Both the position numbers and the translations under genes were made by a program. A DNA stretch of 64,000 nucleotides from assembly GCA_019787685.1 (NCBI GenBank), contig JAHNUO010000010.1:372001-436000 (forward strand). The letters are read 5' to 3'. The DNA is from Chiua virens (taxonomy: Eukaryota; Basidiomycota; Agaricomycetes; Boletales; Boletaceae). Of this stretch, positions 20,851 to 34,840 are shown in pieces; within the stretch, counting starts at the first letter, position 1, and the number at the start of each line of letters is the position of its first letter. The notes beneath the pieces are model-generated. The model ran no database searches, was not told the DNA's origin, and worked only from the letters and a program-made list of their open reading frames with translations.

Positions 20851-22403
20851 ATGCCCCGCGTTCCACTCATCGGACGGCTTTCGCTCAGGGAGTACCTCGC
20901 CCTCCTCGTTGGCCTCTCCATCCTTCTCGCCGAGACACTTCTCCGTTTCACTGTGTTATTCCTCCCCAAACCCATCATAGCTTGGTTCTACGACCGCTCT
21001 CAGATGCTTTTCGACCGCTTCGCGAGTCCACGTGGTACGCCGACGACAGAGGAAGGATTTGCTTCAGCCATCCGTGCCGCGAAAGATTTTGCGGAGCTGT
21101 GCGCACTGTATGGGTATGAGCATGAGGAGCACGTCGTTCTTACCAGAGACGGGTACGTCCTGACGTTGCATCGCATCCCGTGGCGCAAGGGTGAAGATAC
21201 TGCACGGCAGGCGGAGGCGGACACGGGGAAACCAGTGGTGTATCTCCATCATGGGCTGCTCATGAACAGTGAGGTGTGGGTCTGTCTGACGGAGGAGGCT
21301 CGTTGTTTGCCGTTTGTGCTTGCAGAGCAAGGTATGTGTTCTTGCATCTATAGGTTTGGTGGGACGAAGCACTGACCCGTTGCGCTCTCTATGTCTCACA
21401 GGTTTTGACGTTTGGCTGGGAAATAACCGCGGTAACAAGTACTCCAAAAAATCTATCCATCACAAACCAAATTCCTCCAAGTTTTGGAACTACAGTCTAG
21501 ACGAGTTTGCCTGGTATGATATCCCGGACTCGATCGAATACATCCTCGCTCTCACCGGCGCGGGTGGCCTTGGCTATGTTGGGTTCAGCCAGGGCACAGC
21601 GCAAGCATTCGCGGCGTTGAGCGTTAATCCCGAACTAAACGAGAAGGTGAACGTGCTAGTTGCACTTGCGCCAGCCATGAGCCCCGCCGGATTAGCTGCT
21701 CCCGTGGTCGATGCACTTATGAAGGCGTCGTAAGTTATCTTGCATGTTATATTACTCCATGGTTGCTGATCATCGTATTTGCCACTACTTCTTCCTTAGC
21801 CCGACATCAGTATACCTTGTCTTTGGACGAAAAGCGATTCTTTCCTCCGTTGCGACTTGGCAGGCTATTTTCTACCCACCTATCTTTACATCCATCATCG
21901 ATGCGTCTCTGCGATTTCTCTTCTCCTGGGACAGCCGCAACATCACTACCACTCAAAAAACGGCTGCGTACGCTCATTTGTATTCGTACGCCTCTGTCAA
22001 GTCGGTCGTGCATTGGTTCCAGATCATGCGCGAGTCCGCTTTTCAAATGTTTGACGACGACATCACCGTCTTTAGCGCTTCCGCAAATTCCGGCAAGGCT
22101 TATCGCCCGACGCGGTTCCCCACACGCAACATCGAAACCCCGATCTTGCTGCTATATGGAAATAGAGACAGTCTTGTGGATATCGAGGCAATGGTCGACG
22201 CACTGCCGGTGAATGGGACGCGAGTGAAGAAGTTGGATGGGTATGAGCATCTGGACATTTTGTGGGGAAAGGACATTGACAAGGACGTGTTTCCGGAGGT
22301 GGTGAATGCGCTGAAGATGCACTGTGAAAGTCCTGCAGGCCCGATACGCAATGGCGTAAAAGTGTTTGCGATGGAGACGGATTCGGACGAGGTGGACGAG
22401 TGA
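20851..22403 (+). CDS. Membrane-anchored alpha/beta-hydrolase lipase (steryl ester hydrolase type)
   Basis: Three exons (20851-21331, 21402-21729, 21800-22403) with two 70-bp GT-AG introns give 470 residues. A hydrophobic segment near residues 12-40 should anchor the protein in the ER or lipid droplet membrane. The N-terminal lipase region with the HHGLLMNSEVW oxyanion segment follows, then LGNNRGNKYS, the nucleophile elbow GFSQG in exon 2, the acid residue near YGNRDSLVD and the histidine in GYEHLDILWG. This is the layout of the acid lipase / yeast Tgl1-Yeh family, which cleaves steryl esters and triacylglycerols. The gene is intact. It sits between the arms of the inverted protease duplication. 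Confidence 0.88.
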
Positions 22404-23026
22404 GAAGCACTCCGGGTATTGATATATGTGATATCTTATGGACTAGGACATTATTCTAGATATTTTTTATTGTAGTCTCTGGTAATGGACAACGCCGGCC
22501 TAATGCACTTGATAACCTTGTCGTATACATAATTCCTAGCCCTTGACTGATTTTGTCTTGAAGATGAGAAAAAGAGCATCCAAGGAGTCGATCGAGTGTA
22601 CATCAGTAGCATCTTCAAACAGCAACTATCACCGAGGGAGAAGTCAGGAGCGTGATAACCCACTCTATAGTATCATCAGGGTTTCTAGACAACCTACAAT
22701 TTTTGAAAAGATGAACTATAAAATGACTATCACGCTCCCAGTGACTTTCACCTGATCGGCGACTGTCGAGCATTCGCCGACGAGACACGTCAGGCGCGAT
22801 CAAGGTGACCATGAGAGAGACTCGGAGATATCGTGTGCGTCAGTAGCACCACGTGAAATAACGGCTCCGAAAACCTTACGGGCCAAGATCGATGATGTTG
22901 GTGATGATAATCGGCCAGCGTCGTCCATCAGGAACTGAGCATGGACGCGCAGGGGAAACGTGTTCCCGTCTGAGACATCGGCATCAAACGACGGCCAGGG
23001 TGATCTGGATGCATGTGACTTGTTAT
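22404..23026. other. Intergenic, no gene recognised
   Basis: Downstream of the lipase only short ORFs without domains occur. Confidence 0.4.
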
Positions 23027-23924
23027 TCAAGCATGCAGGACGTTAACATCGGATGGATGATGGTGGGCATGTCCCTTCTCCTTGAGCGAAACCGGCCGAG
23101 AGCCTGAAGCCTGGCGAGGATCGTTGATATTGTCTGAAGAGGCTCTCGGCGTAGGCACGGGTGAGAGAATCGTGCTGGGTCCTGCGTGATTGCTAGATTC
23201 GTAAGCTGAACGGTGATCCTTATTAACGCCCAGCATCGTCTGTGCCTTCTTGAGCGGAACAGACCGAGAGGCCCGGCTCGGCGTAGCAAAGGTGGGCACC
23301 GGTGGATCATGCTGCCGCCGTTTTTTCTCAGACTCCGAATCGTGGGTCATAGTCTTCTCCTTGAGCGGAACCGGCCGAGATCTGGCGAGGATCGCTGATA
23401 ACCCTCGACATAGTGGAGGTACCGTAGCTGTCAGCACCTAGACATGGCAAGTGGAAAAAGACCGATACGTACAATATTGACACCACAAAGAATGAGAACA
23501 AGGTAGGCCCAGGTAAGGGAATCGTGCTGGATCCTGCACGATTGCCGGCCTGTGCCTTCTCCTGGCGCGGAACCGGCCGAGAGACGTGGCGGGGGTCGTT
23601 GGCATCGTGAAATGGGACCTTCGGTGGGGGGATCATGCTGGTTCCTGCGCGGTTGCCAGCCTTGTAAGATGAGCAGTCGTCTTCTGGCACGATATCAAAG
23701 CCAAAGAAGTTTGAGCGGTCCAGTTCGTCTAGAGCGTCCTCGCCCGCTTTCTCGACTTTGCCGTGAAGGTTTAGCAACTTTCCAAGCTCGCCGCAAATTG
23801 TCATGTACTTGTAACCATCCTATTGTACGTATTGTTCCGCAAAGGCGGCATTGGCTTGACTGAAAGATTCGGTGACCTTCCTTCGCTCAGAAGCCTGAGA
23901 GTTTTTGATGCGGGAATCGTCCAT
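23027..23924 (-). pseudogene. Hypothetical protein with degenerate internal repeats
   Basis: The likely start is the ATG at 23924, followed by a helical N-terminus (SERRKVTESFSQANAAFAEQ) and then KYMTICGELGKLLNLHGKVEKAG. A TAG near 23822 interrupts this conserved-looking stretch. About four copies of a unit of roughly 35 residues follow, with the core NDPR...SRPVPLKEK and the lead AGxSxI. One intron with a GTACGT donor lies at about 23435-23477. A frame change near 23375 separates the last repeats. It has a premature stop and a frameshift, so it is probably a pseudogene. The family is unknown to me; the repeat suggests an interaction or low-complexity protein. Confidence 0.5.
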
Positions 23925-24159
23925 TTCGTAGGTTTGTTGGGAGAAGAATGTGTTGGGTAATGTCTACCGTAGGGATGCAGCAGGTCTGTCGACCAGAAAG
24001 CCTGACATTTATACTCCATCATTGTGGATGGTGGCTGGAAGTAAAGTGGCGTGGACCCTTGACAGTGTCATGGTGTCGGTCGTCAATGACTGTGGTCACT
24101 GGCAGTGGTCCAAATGATCGGAACTTGACGTAATTATGTAAGTAATCGTCGGGACATTA

Positions 24160-26035
24160 TCCCGGGATACACCAACTTGGGGGTAGCTAACAACCAACCA
24201 ACCCTTCCTAGTTATGGGTCGAGTAGGTATACGCAGTGTCAGCAAAACCGATTCGTTGATGGGTGGTATCCAGCACGGTATAGAAACGCTCGCTGATAGT
24301 AGCCAAGAGTAAGACTCGGCGACCTTCTCAGGCGTAATGAACATGAACGTACAGAAAGACGAGACCAAGAATAAAGTCGAACCCAGTACCCGAAGGATTC
24401 CCACTGTTAACGATGTTAAGGTAGATTGAATCCGGATCGCCTCCGATGACACTGTTGAGGGAACGAGGCCAAATTTGAGCATTGGGCGTCAGCTGCAACG
24501 ACGCGCTTCCGATGATGAATGTCAACGTCTTCAGGGCGGAATATTGGGAGGAAGTAATTCTAAAGAGTCCAGTTTTAGAGTCATGGACAGCAGCAATTGC
24601 AGATTGGTAATTGTCGATTGCATCTGTAGGCGACAATATAAGATGTGGGTATCTCACCACTACTATGTCACTCACCTGATGGAAAGACAATGTACGTAGT
24701 CCCGCAGTCGATGATACCAGCAGTTTCTTGCATAACAGCGGTTTCGCCGTAAAATGCTGACGCATCAACACCCCAGAATCCTGAGGAGGGCGAGGTTGTT
24801 GTGAGAGGAGCGTAGCGAAAATGGCTGGTGTTTTTCGAGTGGTCCACCCCTCCGAATGTGAGTTCACCTTCGTCTCCGGATTCAGCGAACGGAGCGAGGA
24901 AGATTGCGACCGCCTCCCAGAGAATCTTTCCTTGTGCGAGGAGGTTATTCGTCACGGTAGGGACTGACTCGGTATTGCTAACTCTGCCCTCCGTGAGGTC
25001 GATAGGACCAAGACCGAATATACCATCGCCATAGATAGAGTTCGATTGATTGGCCACGCCAATGGATTGATCCTTGATCACCAAATAAGGGGAGAGTATG
25101 ACGGTATCAAGATATTCTTCTCCAACAAAGTATCCAGTTCCATAAGCAGCTGACTATAGCCTATGTTGAGTGCGATACAAACGATATTGGACATAGGACA
25201 CATACGACAGAATTCCCAGTGTCTTTACTGGTACTAGTCACCTTGTAAGGGTTGTTCGACCTTGCCCCCACCCATGTGTCAGAGCTCGCAGTGTCAACCA
25301 CAAGATTAACTGGGATCATCCAGTGTCTCGTTGAAAATAGCAGTAGATCTACGTACAGGTTGATGCAGGTTCTCCTACTCCGACACTGATAGTGGACAGA
25401 GTAGCGCCATTCGCTATGCTGACAGACGAGCCATCGCGTTTGCCGAGTTGAACAATGCGTTTCAATGCTTGGAGGCGCACACGATCCATCTCAGCAAAGG
25501 TGTGCGTTCCAGGCGTGTTAATCTTCCTTGAGAAGTGAACAGTGGATTTGCCGACATCTAAGTTCGAGTTGCGGCTGAGAGGACCGGCTTCTACGACGGA
25601 CAAAGCAGCAATCAAGATCAAAGATATGAGTGTTCTTGGAGTGAACATCGTGGCCCTGGAGATTTAGTATGTGGAATCTTGGGAATCTCATACTGGGAAT
25701 TTTAAAGACTTCCCTCTGCTCTTGTCGAAGTCCCTGAAACGCTGATCCCAAACACGATAAACATGATCGTGACTTGCCTGGACGTTTTATCTGGGTAATA
25801 CCTCCCGGCAATGCTCCACGACTGACAGGAGGTGTCGGCACTTGCGGATACAGAGGCGATTCAACTGAGGTGCATGAGTGGGAACATCAAGCTCAGGCTT
25901 CAAGTTGTTCATTCGACTATTTACTTCCCAAGTTAGTATCTTTCTCTCGCGCTAAGAGTCCGAGGCACTGAGTCGCTGCCCTCATGTACATTGACATGCT
26001 CATGTGAGTCCTAGTCAGCATCGTACGGGTCCGTT
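24160..26035 (-). repeat. Right arm of the 1.85-kb inverted duplication
   Basis: This is the inverted counterpart of 16290-18135. The arms diverge beyond about 26035 and below about 24160. This arm keeps an uninterrupted protease gene. Confidence 0.8.
24208..25648 (-). CDS. Aspartic protease copy 3 with altered catalytic motifs (open frame)
   Basis: Exons are 25648-25357, 25309-25206, 25153-24676, 24623-24353 and 24292-24208 (292+104+478+271+85 nt), giving 409 residues with no break. A signal peptide, a propeptide and a two-lobed pepsin fold are predicted; family enzymes are secreted and acid-active. The first catalytic loop reads DTASSDTW, so the glycine of the near-universal Asp-Thr-Gly is replaced by alanine. 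The second reads DCGTT, with cysteine for threonine. Both aspartates remain. The frame is kept although both loops are changed, so the protein may have low or altered activity, or be a recent pseudogene. It is the inverted near-copy of 16643-18084. Confidence 0.8.
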
Positions 26036-26867
26036 GCATGTGAGTTTAAATGCAGAGTCTGCATGACCGCTTGATGCCTTGCGACATATTACAATTGTTT
26101 CGGTCGTATTACATAATAATAGTAAACGTACTAGTATAGTAACTCGACGACAAGAAAATTACCACGGTATGTCACGGAAAAGTAGCGTTGAGCAGCCGTG
26201 TTTGAGACTCCGCTTCGGCAAGGTAGATATTCGGCGAGTGACAACTGCGTGCCAGTGACAGAGGCAAGTGCACGATCTCAACAACATTTTGGTCGTTCAA
26301 CTTCGCAGGTACAGTCTAAAAATTAATATGTGCACGATATAAAGTAAAAAGTTGTGTATTTTGTGGAGTGCCGAACGGGAAGGTATAGTACATATATATA
26401 ACTCGAAACTAGGCAGCGTCAGCTGGGCATCAAGGTCTCAACTTGAAGGACAACCACGAGGTCAGAAGACAGCCAAAGTCTATCTGCATGACAACGATCA
26501 TGATAAGATTTCAGATGTCCTGGGCCTCGGGGTCAGTGGACGACTCCGTGAAATCAGTATATTTCGGGCCGACTCAGATGAAGCTCTACTAATCTCACAT
26601 TCAGCAACTGATTAGCCACTCGTAGCTCAAGTTGCTCCAGCTCGCATGGTCTCTGGTTCTTGGTTCTCATTCACCAAATCAGCCCAGTACTGGGAGGTTT
26701 GCATCATTTCTGATCCAGATTGAATGCATTTTCAAAATGGACAAATATTACAGTGAATTATACTAGTAACTTTTCGTATCACAAACGAATGGAGTGGTAT
26801 AACACCGTGCTCAATCAGAGTCCGAGTCCTGAAATAAATGAGGTTAAAGATAAGCAAGGAGCGGCGG
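26036..26867. other. Intergenic, no gene recognised
   Basis: AT-rich and GC-rich stretches alternate and only short ORFs occur. The stretch includes the 3' flank of protease copy 4. Confidence 0.4.
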
Positions 26868-28304
26868 TTAGTTGCATGTTGAATCGGTAAAGAATGTGCT
26901 TGCAAAGCCAACTTGCTGGTTAGTGGAATCGTATACGGTGTAGTAGCGCTCCCTGGAAAAACAAGTGGTTGAACGTGAGACATAACGCTCGTCAGAACCC
27001 AATTTCCCAATTGGGACGTACAAGAAAGCATAGCCAGTGATAAAGTCAAGTCCAGAGCCGGATGGACTTCCGATATCGGCGATGACGAGGTAAATCTTGT
27101 CAGAACTACCTCCAATGTCAGTGTTTTTCGAACGAGGCCAGATTTGTGCATTGGGGGAGAGATCATAGGGCTTTCCTCCAAACTCGAACGTAAACGTCTT
27201 CAGAGTATCATATTTAGAGGAGGGAAGAGCGAGGAGACCGGTAGTATCGTCCATGGTAGCACCTGTCGCGGTCTGATACTTCTGGAACGCATCTATAGAT
27301 AAGGATGCAACATCAATAGCTGGTCAGCCAATATCGGCACATCACTGACCTGTGGCCAAAAGAACGAGAGTAGTGCCAGTGTCGACAATACCAGCGGCGT
27401 TCGATAAAATGGTGGCGTCATTGTAGGAAACCGACCCGTCAACACCCCAAAATGTTGACGCAGGGGATGTCTTTGTGAGCGGGACGTAGTTCACGAAGCT
27501 GGTGGTGACGAAGGGGTTATAACCACCAAACATGAGCTCCCCATTGTTGTCAGGTTCAGAGATAGGGACGAAGTAAACCCCAAGCATTTTCACCCAAATC
27601 TCGTTCTGCGAGTAAAGGTTGTCCACTACCGTAGGGACCTCGTCAGTGTCGGCTACCGTTTTTTTGGTGAGGTCTGTGGGACCAATACCAAGGATGCCAT
27701 CGACACCATTGAAACCGGAGGATTGACTGGCCACGCCGATCGATTGCTGGTCGATCACTAGCTGAGGGGAGAGCGTCACCGTATCTAGCCACTCTTCCCC
27801 AGACCAACTTCCAGAGCCGTAAGATACTGACTATAATAAACTTTCAGTGCACACAAACAACACAGGGACACCGACCCATACCACAGAATGCCCAGTGTCT
27901 TCGCTGGCTTTAGTCGGGGCGTATTTCGTACTACCCACACCCAGGAACGTGTTAGAGCTCCCAGTATCGATCAGAAGCGAGACTGTGTTCGGTCAGTTCC
28001 AACATCCGCAATGACAGCAGGTCCACGTACAGTTTGATGCGGGTTCTCCGACGCCGACATTAGCGGTGTAGGCTACCCCGGAATTCACGACGCTGGTAGA
28101 CCACTGGCGTTTACTCAATTGATCAACCTGTTTCATGGCCTGTGCGCGATTGCGATCCTTTTCGCTGAGTGTAAACGTCCCCAGATCGTTAAGCTTCGTT
28201 GCAAAGCTGAGTGTGCCCTTGCCATTACCACGACTGACTGGAATCGCATCTACGGCAGAGAGCACAGTGAATAAAAGAGAGAGGAAGGTTTTGGAAGGAA
28301 TCAT
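26868..28304 (-). CDS. Aspartic protease copy 4 (A1, polyporopepsin-like), intact
   Basis: Exons are 28304-28031, 27982-27882, 27830-27350, 27292-27022 and 26952-26868 (274+101+481+271+85 nt), giving 403 residues with no break. The order is: signal peptide (MIPSKTFLSLLFTVLSAVDA), propeptide, catalytic loop one DTGSSNTF, flap region with SYGSGSWSGEEW, catalytic loop two DTGTT, and a C-terminal ERYYTVYDSTNQQVGFA strand. Both active-site motifs are canonical. The Trp after the first loop is Phe, which is tolerated in the family. It should be a secreted, pepstatin-sensitive acid endopeptidase for extracellular protein breakdown. Confidence 0.88.
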
Positions 28305-29820
28305 GGTAGGTCGGGAAAATCTAGCCGCACTAACCCAAAGTTTAAAAAGTTCTTGTCCATTGTTCATATAAGTACTTATTCGCATGCCGTTATGGCAAGC
28401 TTGTCTGAATCAAGCCGAATAACATCATTTTGTCGTTTCACTGTTCAACGTGACATAAGCGTTTACGGAATCTCAGAGACAACCGTCCTCCCACCGTGAT
28501 CATAGTATCAGAGCAGGATATTGATTGGTGGTGGCTGATTTTGTATAGTGGATTGCTAAAACGTTCACAGTCAAGTACAAGTTTTCAACCTGGCGGCCAC
28601 TGCATTACATTTGACCAAATCCAGTCAGTATAAAGCAACACGGAGAAGTATGATCACCCATGATCTCGCTCGAAGGGCGGGCCGGTAACGCTGACATGTG
28701 GCAAAAATGAGCACGCTTGCGAAATCTGATTGTTACGTTCCATATCAAACTTGAACGCGACCCAGGCTGTAATGTAGAGCAACGATAGGTTCAACTTTCA
28801 GGGGTCTGACGGTGTCAATAGCAGAAGGAATCAGAGTCGCGACATACGCACCTATCACTGGCACTCGTGAAAAGTGCAAGCTGAGTGCCATGTGAACAAT
28901 GACTCGACGGGTTGTAGTTTAGTAGCCGCCAGCCCAGGCCCACTGGCACATGTCAACGGGAAATTTGATCAATGAAGGCGTGGCCCATCACTGACAGCGG
29001 GTTACCGACGATCGAGGCGGAAGCATGTAAAATGTCATTGTCAGTTGCCACAGAGTGACTGACCAGTGACAATTGCCTGACAGTTGTGGAGACACGTGCA
29101 TACTTCCTTGGGGGATAAATAGATAACCGTGACGTTATGCAGAGTCATGCATCCTCCGAGTCGCCGCTTTCGAATGGGCTTCCAACCCCACTTTGAACAA
29201 GTCAAGTGTCGGAATGCTATTATGGGGTCCGATCGAGTAGAAGGAAGTCAAAGGACTCCAACGTGCCAGTGAGTCTGCCAGACTGTGCCCTGATCTGAGG
29301 TCTGAAACATAAGAGCTGAGTGAATCATGTAACCTTTATCGTCAAGCAGGGTTCGGGAGACTGTCAAAACACCGCTGCAGTCGCCAGATCAAAGCGATCG
29401 ACTTGTTTTGCACGAACCCTGACGCCAATAATGGCCTGGCCTATTTGTGTTCAACATCATTTTCTGCATAACCATCCAAGATCAAGTGAGTCGCCTTCGT
29501 AATGACAATAGCGCCAACCACACTCTCAGTAAAGATGTAAATTTGGGATAAATCTACCTCACCGTATGGAAACATCATGATATGCGCCTGACCTTGAGCA
29601 GACTTTTGGACACTGATCCTCGTGACCCTGGATATCGTCATCGATGCCGGATTGAGGTTCGCGACATCTACATATGCGTCGATTACAAAACAAGACAACG
29701 ACAGAAACAAAAGACAAGGTTTAACTTTTCACTTAATCTGCTACAAGGTATATTCCATGCTATTCCATCTCCCCCATTCAGGTGTGGCGTAGGCTCAAAT
29801 GACTTATTCCACGCGGAAAT
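28305..29820. other. Intergenic, no gene recognised
   Basis: About 1.5 kb has no supported gene. It contains the promoter of protease copy 4 and the 3' flank of the MAP kinase gene. Several short ORFs have no domain and look random. Confidence 0.4.
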
Positions 29821-31678
<1,858 letters not shown>

Positions 31679-32252
31679 CGTGGTCGTTAGAGATGGAGGG
31701 ATGGATTACGAGTCGGACGGGACTTTGGAGATGGAGTTGCTGTAATGAGTTACATATCGATGGCACCAAACAGTAACATACATCTGATCTGCACAGGACA
31801 TCACTGCCTCAAACCGAACACTACCGAACCGGATGATGTAGCGAATCGGCCATAGGCTAGGCAAGGGGGCGAACTCGTGTTACTCACGTGAGAACGACTT
31901 GGTATGGAACGTTCGCGTTATTACGTTCTAGGGTGCAAGCACACGGAACATAAAGTCTGGAACTTGGTCAAGGGATGCGTTGATGAACCGGGGTACAAAT
32001 TTGAAGCAATGGTCGGAACTTAACAGGAATGGAATACAAGGTGCCTATGAACCGGCCACACCCATTTAGAAGCATCTATCGAAAGAGCAAAAATCACTTT
32101 ATGAAAACACCAGGAAGCACCACTTTGATATCATGTTATCACCTTTGACCCCCGATCATCATCCACGTGTTAGAAGGAACCATAGCATGCTCCCCGGAAT
32201 CAATTATATCAAACGATAAGGACATAGTCAAGATCTCACGTAAATATTCCTC
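31679..32252. other. Spacer between the MAP kinase and the P450 genes
   Basis: No gene was recognised. The stretch holds the MAP kinase promoter and the 3' flank of the P450 gene. Confidence 0.4.
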
Positions 32253-34440
32253 TCAGGCAGCAATCGACACGGCCAACGGCAGTTGGGAACCACGTTCTGC
32301 TTCACCCTCGACCGTTGGAAACATCACAATAGATTGCCCGCGGCGGACAACAATTTCAGATCGATCTGTCATCCTGAATTCGAACTTCCCAACCAATTCC
32401 ACGAGGAACGCCTGGATCTCGATCACACTGGTGAGGCACATCCGCATGAAGAGGTAGTCAGCATCTTGCATTTATTTCATAACAAAGGACTCCGTACGCA
32501 AAGCGCCATCCCAAACACGCGCGGGCACCGCCTAAGAATGTCATCCTGTTGTTTTTGTTAGAGTTGGATACCGGTCATGACAAAACGAATATGCCTCACA
32601 GGTTTGAATAGACACCAATGGTAAAAGGTTCTTCGTGTTTGCCACACCCTCCAGCCATCGGTCAGGGTTGAACTCATGGGCATCTTCCCCCCATAGCTCT
32701 GTATTGCTGTGGGATACCAGTATAAGCCATTGGTATTATGATTAACTGACGACACACGGCTGACCGGTTGTACGCAGCAATTGACGCCACTATCCGCATC
32801 CCTTTTGGGACCACTATTTCAGTGATCGATTGACCGGATTCCGTGACGATTGGTCGGGAAAGCGGCAGAATGTCATCTCGTCCAGCAATACGGTGGGCAT
32901 GGGGTATCGCTGGGTGATACCTTAACCCTTCCTATGAAGTAGATATGCACTAAGTCTCACCGTACGACAGTGGTCGAACGCGAAGTTATATGTACCTTGA
33001 TCACCGCTGTAGTATAGGGCATCGCATCCAAGTTGCTTGCCGTGAACTGGGTAGCAGCCTCCACCTCGCGGATTTCGGCACGGAGCTTAGCCTGAATTTT
33101 GTCTTGCCGCGCAAGCTCCAAGAGAATCCAACTAAGAGAGTTTGATGTTGTTTCATGCCCTGCAAGTAGAATTGTGCTGGTTAGCCTGACGTGAATGGCC
33201 GAAAGCCAGGACTAGATCGCACCGCATTTGAGCCAACGACTCCTCTTCCGTTATTCTATTCTTTGCATCCGCGTCCATATTCGCCCTGACTACGAAAAAG
33301 TCAGTGACGTTGGCAAGCCAAAATATCGAGGTCTAACCAAGAAGACTGAAGATGTCCCGGATGTCTTTACCTGCCAAAAGACTTTCAGCTTTCTCCCGAA
33401 CCAACTTTCTGGCTACATCCGTTGCCACGCTTTCCGCCTCGCGCGCGCGTTGGATCTTAGGGTTTGATCCGTGATCCGCGATCCACTGTAATATCCGTGC
33501 CAGGATATACTTGGACTGTTTGCATGAAGATCTGTACGTTGGAGGGATCCCCGAAAATGTTGTTCCTGGAAAAAATCAGCATGACGCGAGTGGGATGCAC
33601 ACAAACTTGGAACGAACAACGTATTGCCATACGCTCTCGCCAACGGATGTTTATCGTTTTGGATTGTGTCAAATCGAACATCGAAGGCAGCTGGTGAGCA
33701 CTCAGCTAACTCTGTTCCTGTTTCATGGTCACTGCTACTTCCAATGATCCCCACCCATTTCGCGCCTATCTGCATTGCAAATAAGAATGGCAAACATAAG
33801 CCGGTTGCACTCCTTACGGCTTCAGCACACTTATTGAAAATGTTACAGAATGCCCTAGCTTTGGGAACAGCAAATCCCGGAAGTAGGATCTTCTTCTGTC
33901 GCTGATGATCCTCCCCTGCTAAGACCTTAATCAAAAAATCTTACGATGCAGCATCTCGCCGCTTACCTTCTGCCCGGACAACTCCCTTCCCACTCACCAT
34001 CTTGGAAAGGACGCGAAGATTAGGCTGCTTTGGATAACCATAGGCAAAGGTGCTGAAAATTCGCTGGAATGCTTTTGGATCAGAGACAAAAAGTTGTTCT
34101 CCCTAAAAGAGATCAGAACATGGAGTCGGACACCAGTATCGACATTTGAAATCGACAAAACTCCCTCCAAAGACAGTCTTGAAGCGAACGACGTTTCCAT
34201 AACGGTTTTGCCACTCGAAGTCAGCTTCACCGACTGGACATTGAAATAGTTCTAGTACGTTTCCTGAAGGAGGTCAACAATGCTACTACTAGACATGAGG
34301 ATGAACTTACCAGGAAGGAAGGATAGTGGCTTAGGGCCACGGATGTCGAACAAAGACGGGCGAGTCAAGAGTTTGGATAGGACGTAGGCAAAACGCAAAA
34401 CGAGGGCTGTCAAGCGCACTATCACAAAACTGGAGAACAT
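32253..34440 (-). CDS. Cytochrome P450 monooxygenase
   Basis: This is an intron-rich gene starting at 34440 with a membrane anchor (FVIVRLTALVLRFAYVL). Recognisable in order: the Pro-rich hinge near SFLPG, the C-helix stretch GEDHQRQKKILLPGFA, AAFDVRFDTI, the oxygen-binding helix AGHETTSNSLSW (about 33165), the ExxR motif EGLRYHP (about 32930), the FNPDRW motif, and the haem loop FLGGARACLG (about 32535-32505) with the Cys ligand. The last intron has a GTACGG donor and a CTGAC branch site and joins the haem helix to VIEIQAFLVELVGKFEF. All core motifs are intact. The CYP family and substrate cannot be told. It lies tail to head with the TFIIIA-like gene. Confidence 0.85.
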
Positions 34441-34840
34441 GGCGGAAACCTGGAAGGCAATACAGAACCCCGCATTTGCTTGGGATTATATAGATGCTTC
34501 AACCAGTGCCAAATGGCAACAAAAAGAGATTATACGCCTATTGAGTAACCACCGTCGGCGGCCTATTTGTCAAACATCCCTTTCTCGTTCGAGTCAAGAA
34601 CATGGAATTATTCTAATCCCATTAGCCTAAGGCGTGTAAAAGCGGAAGCTAGCGGACAAACCATTTGTGTCGCACCGTCTTACATTGGGGTGACGTCATA
34701 AGACTTAACTTCGAAAGTGGATTTCGGTTGAATTTTGAGCCGCGTGGGTTCATCCGTTCGATGAGGCTCACAATCAGGACGGTTCAACCCAAATTATCGC
34801 AAGTCACAAGACGGGTGGGTAATCTAGATAGTCGGACTAC
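34441..34840. other. Intergenic, no gene recognised
   Basis: This is the promoter of the P450 gene and the 3' flank of the zinc-finger gene. No other feature was seen. Confidence 0.4.

Noticed and set aside
32167..32561. Plus-strand ORFs over the 3' part of the P450 gene
   Set aside because: They are antisense to the haem loop and C-terminal exon and have no domain of their own.
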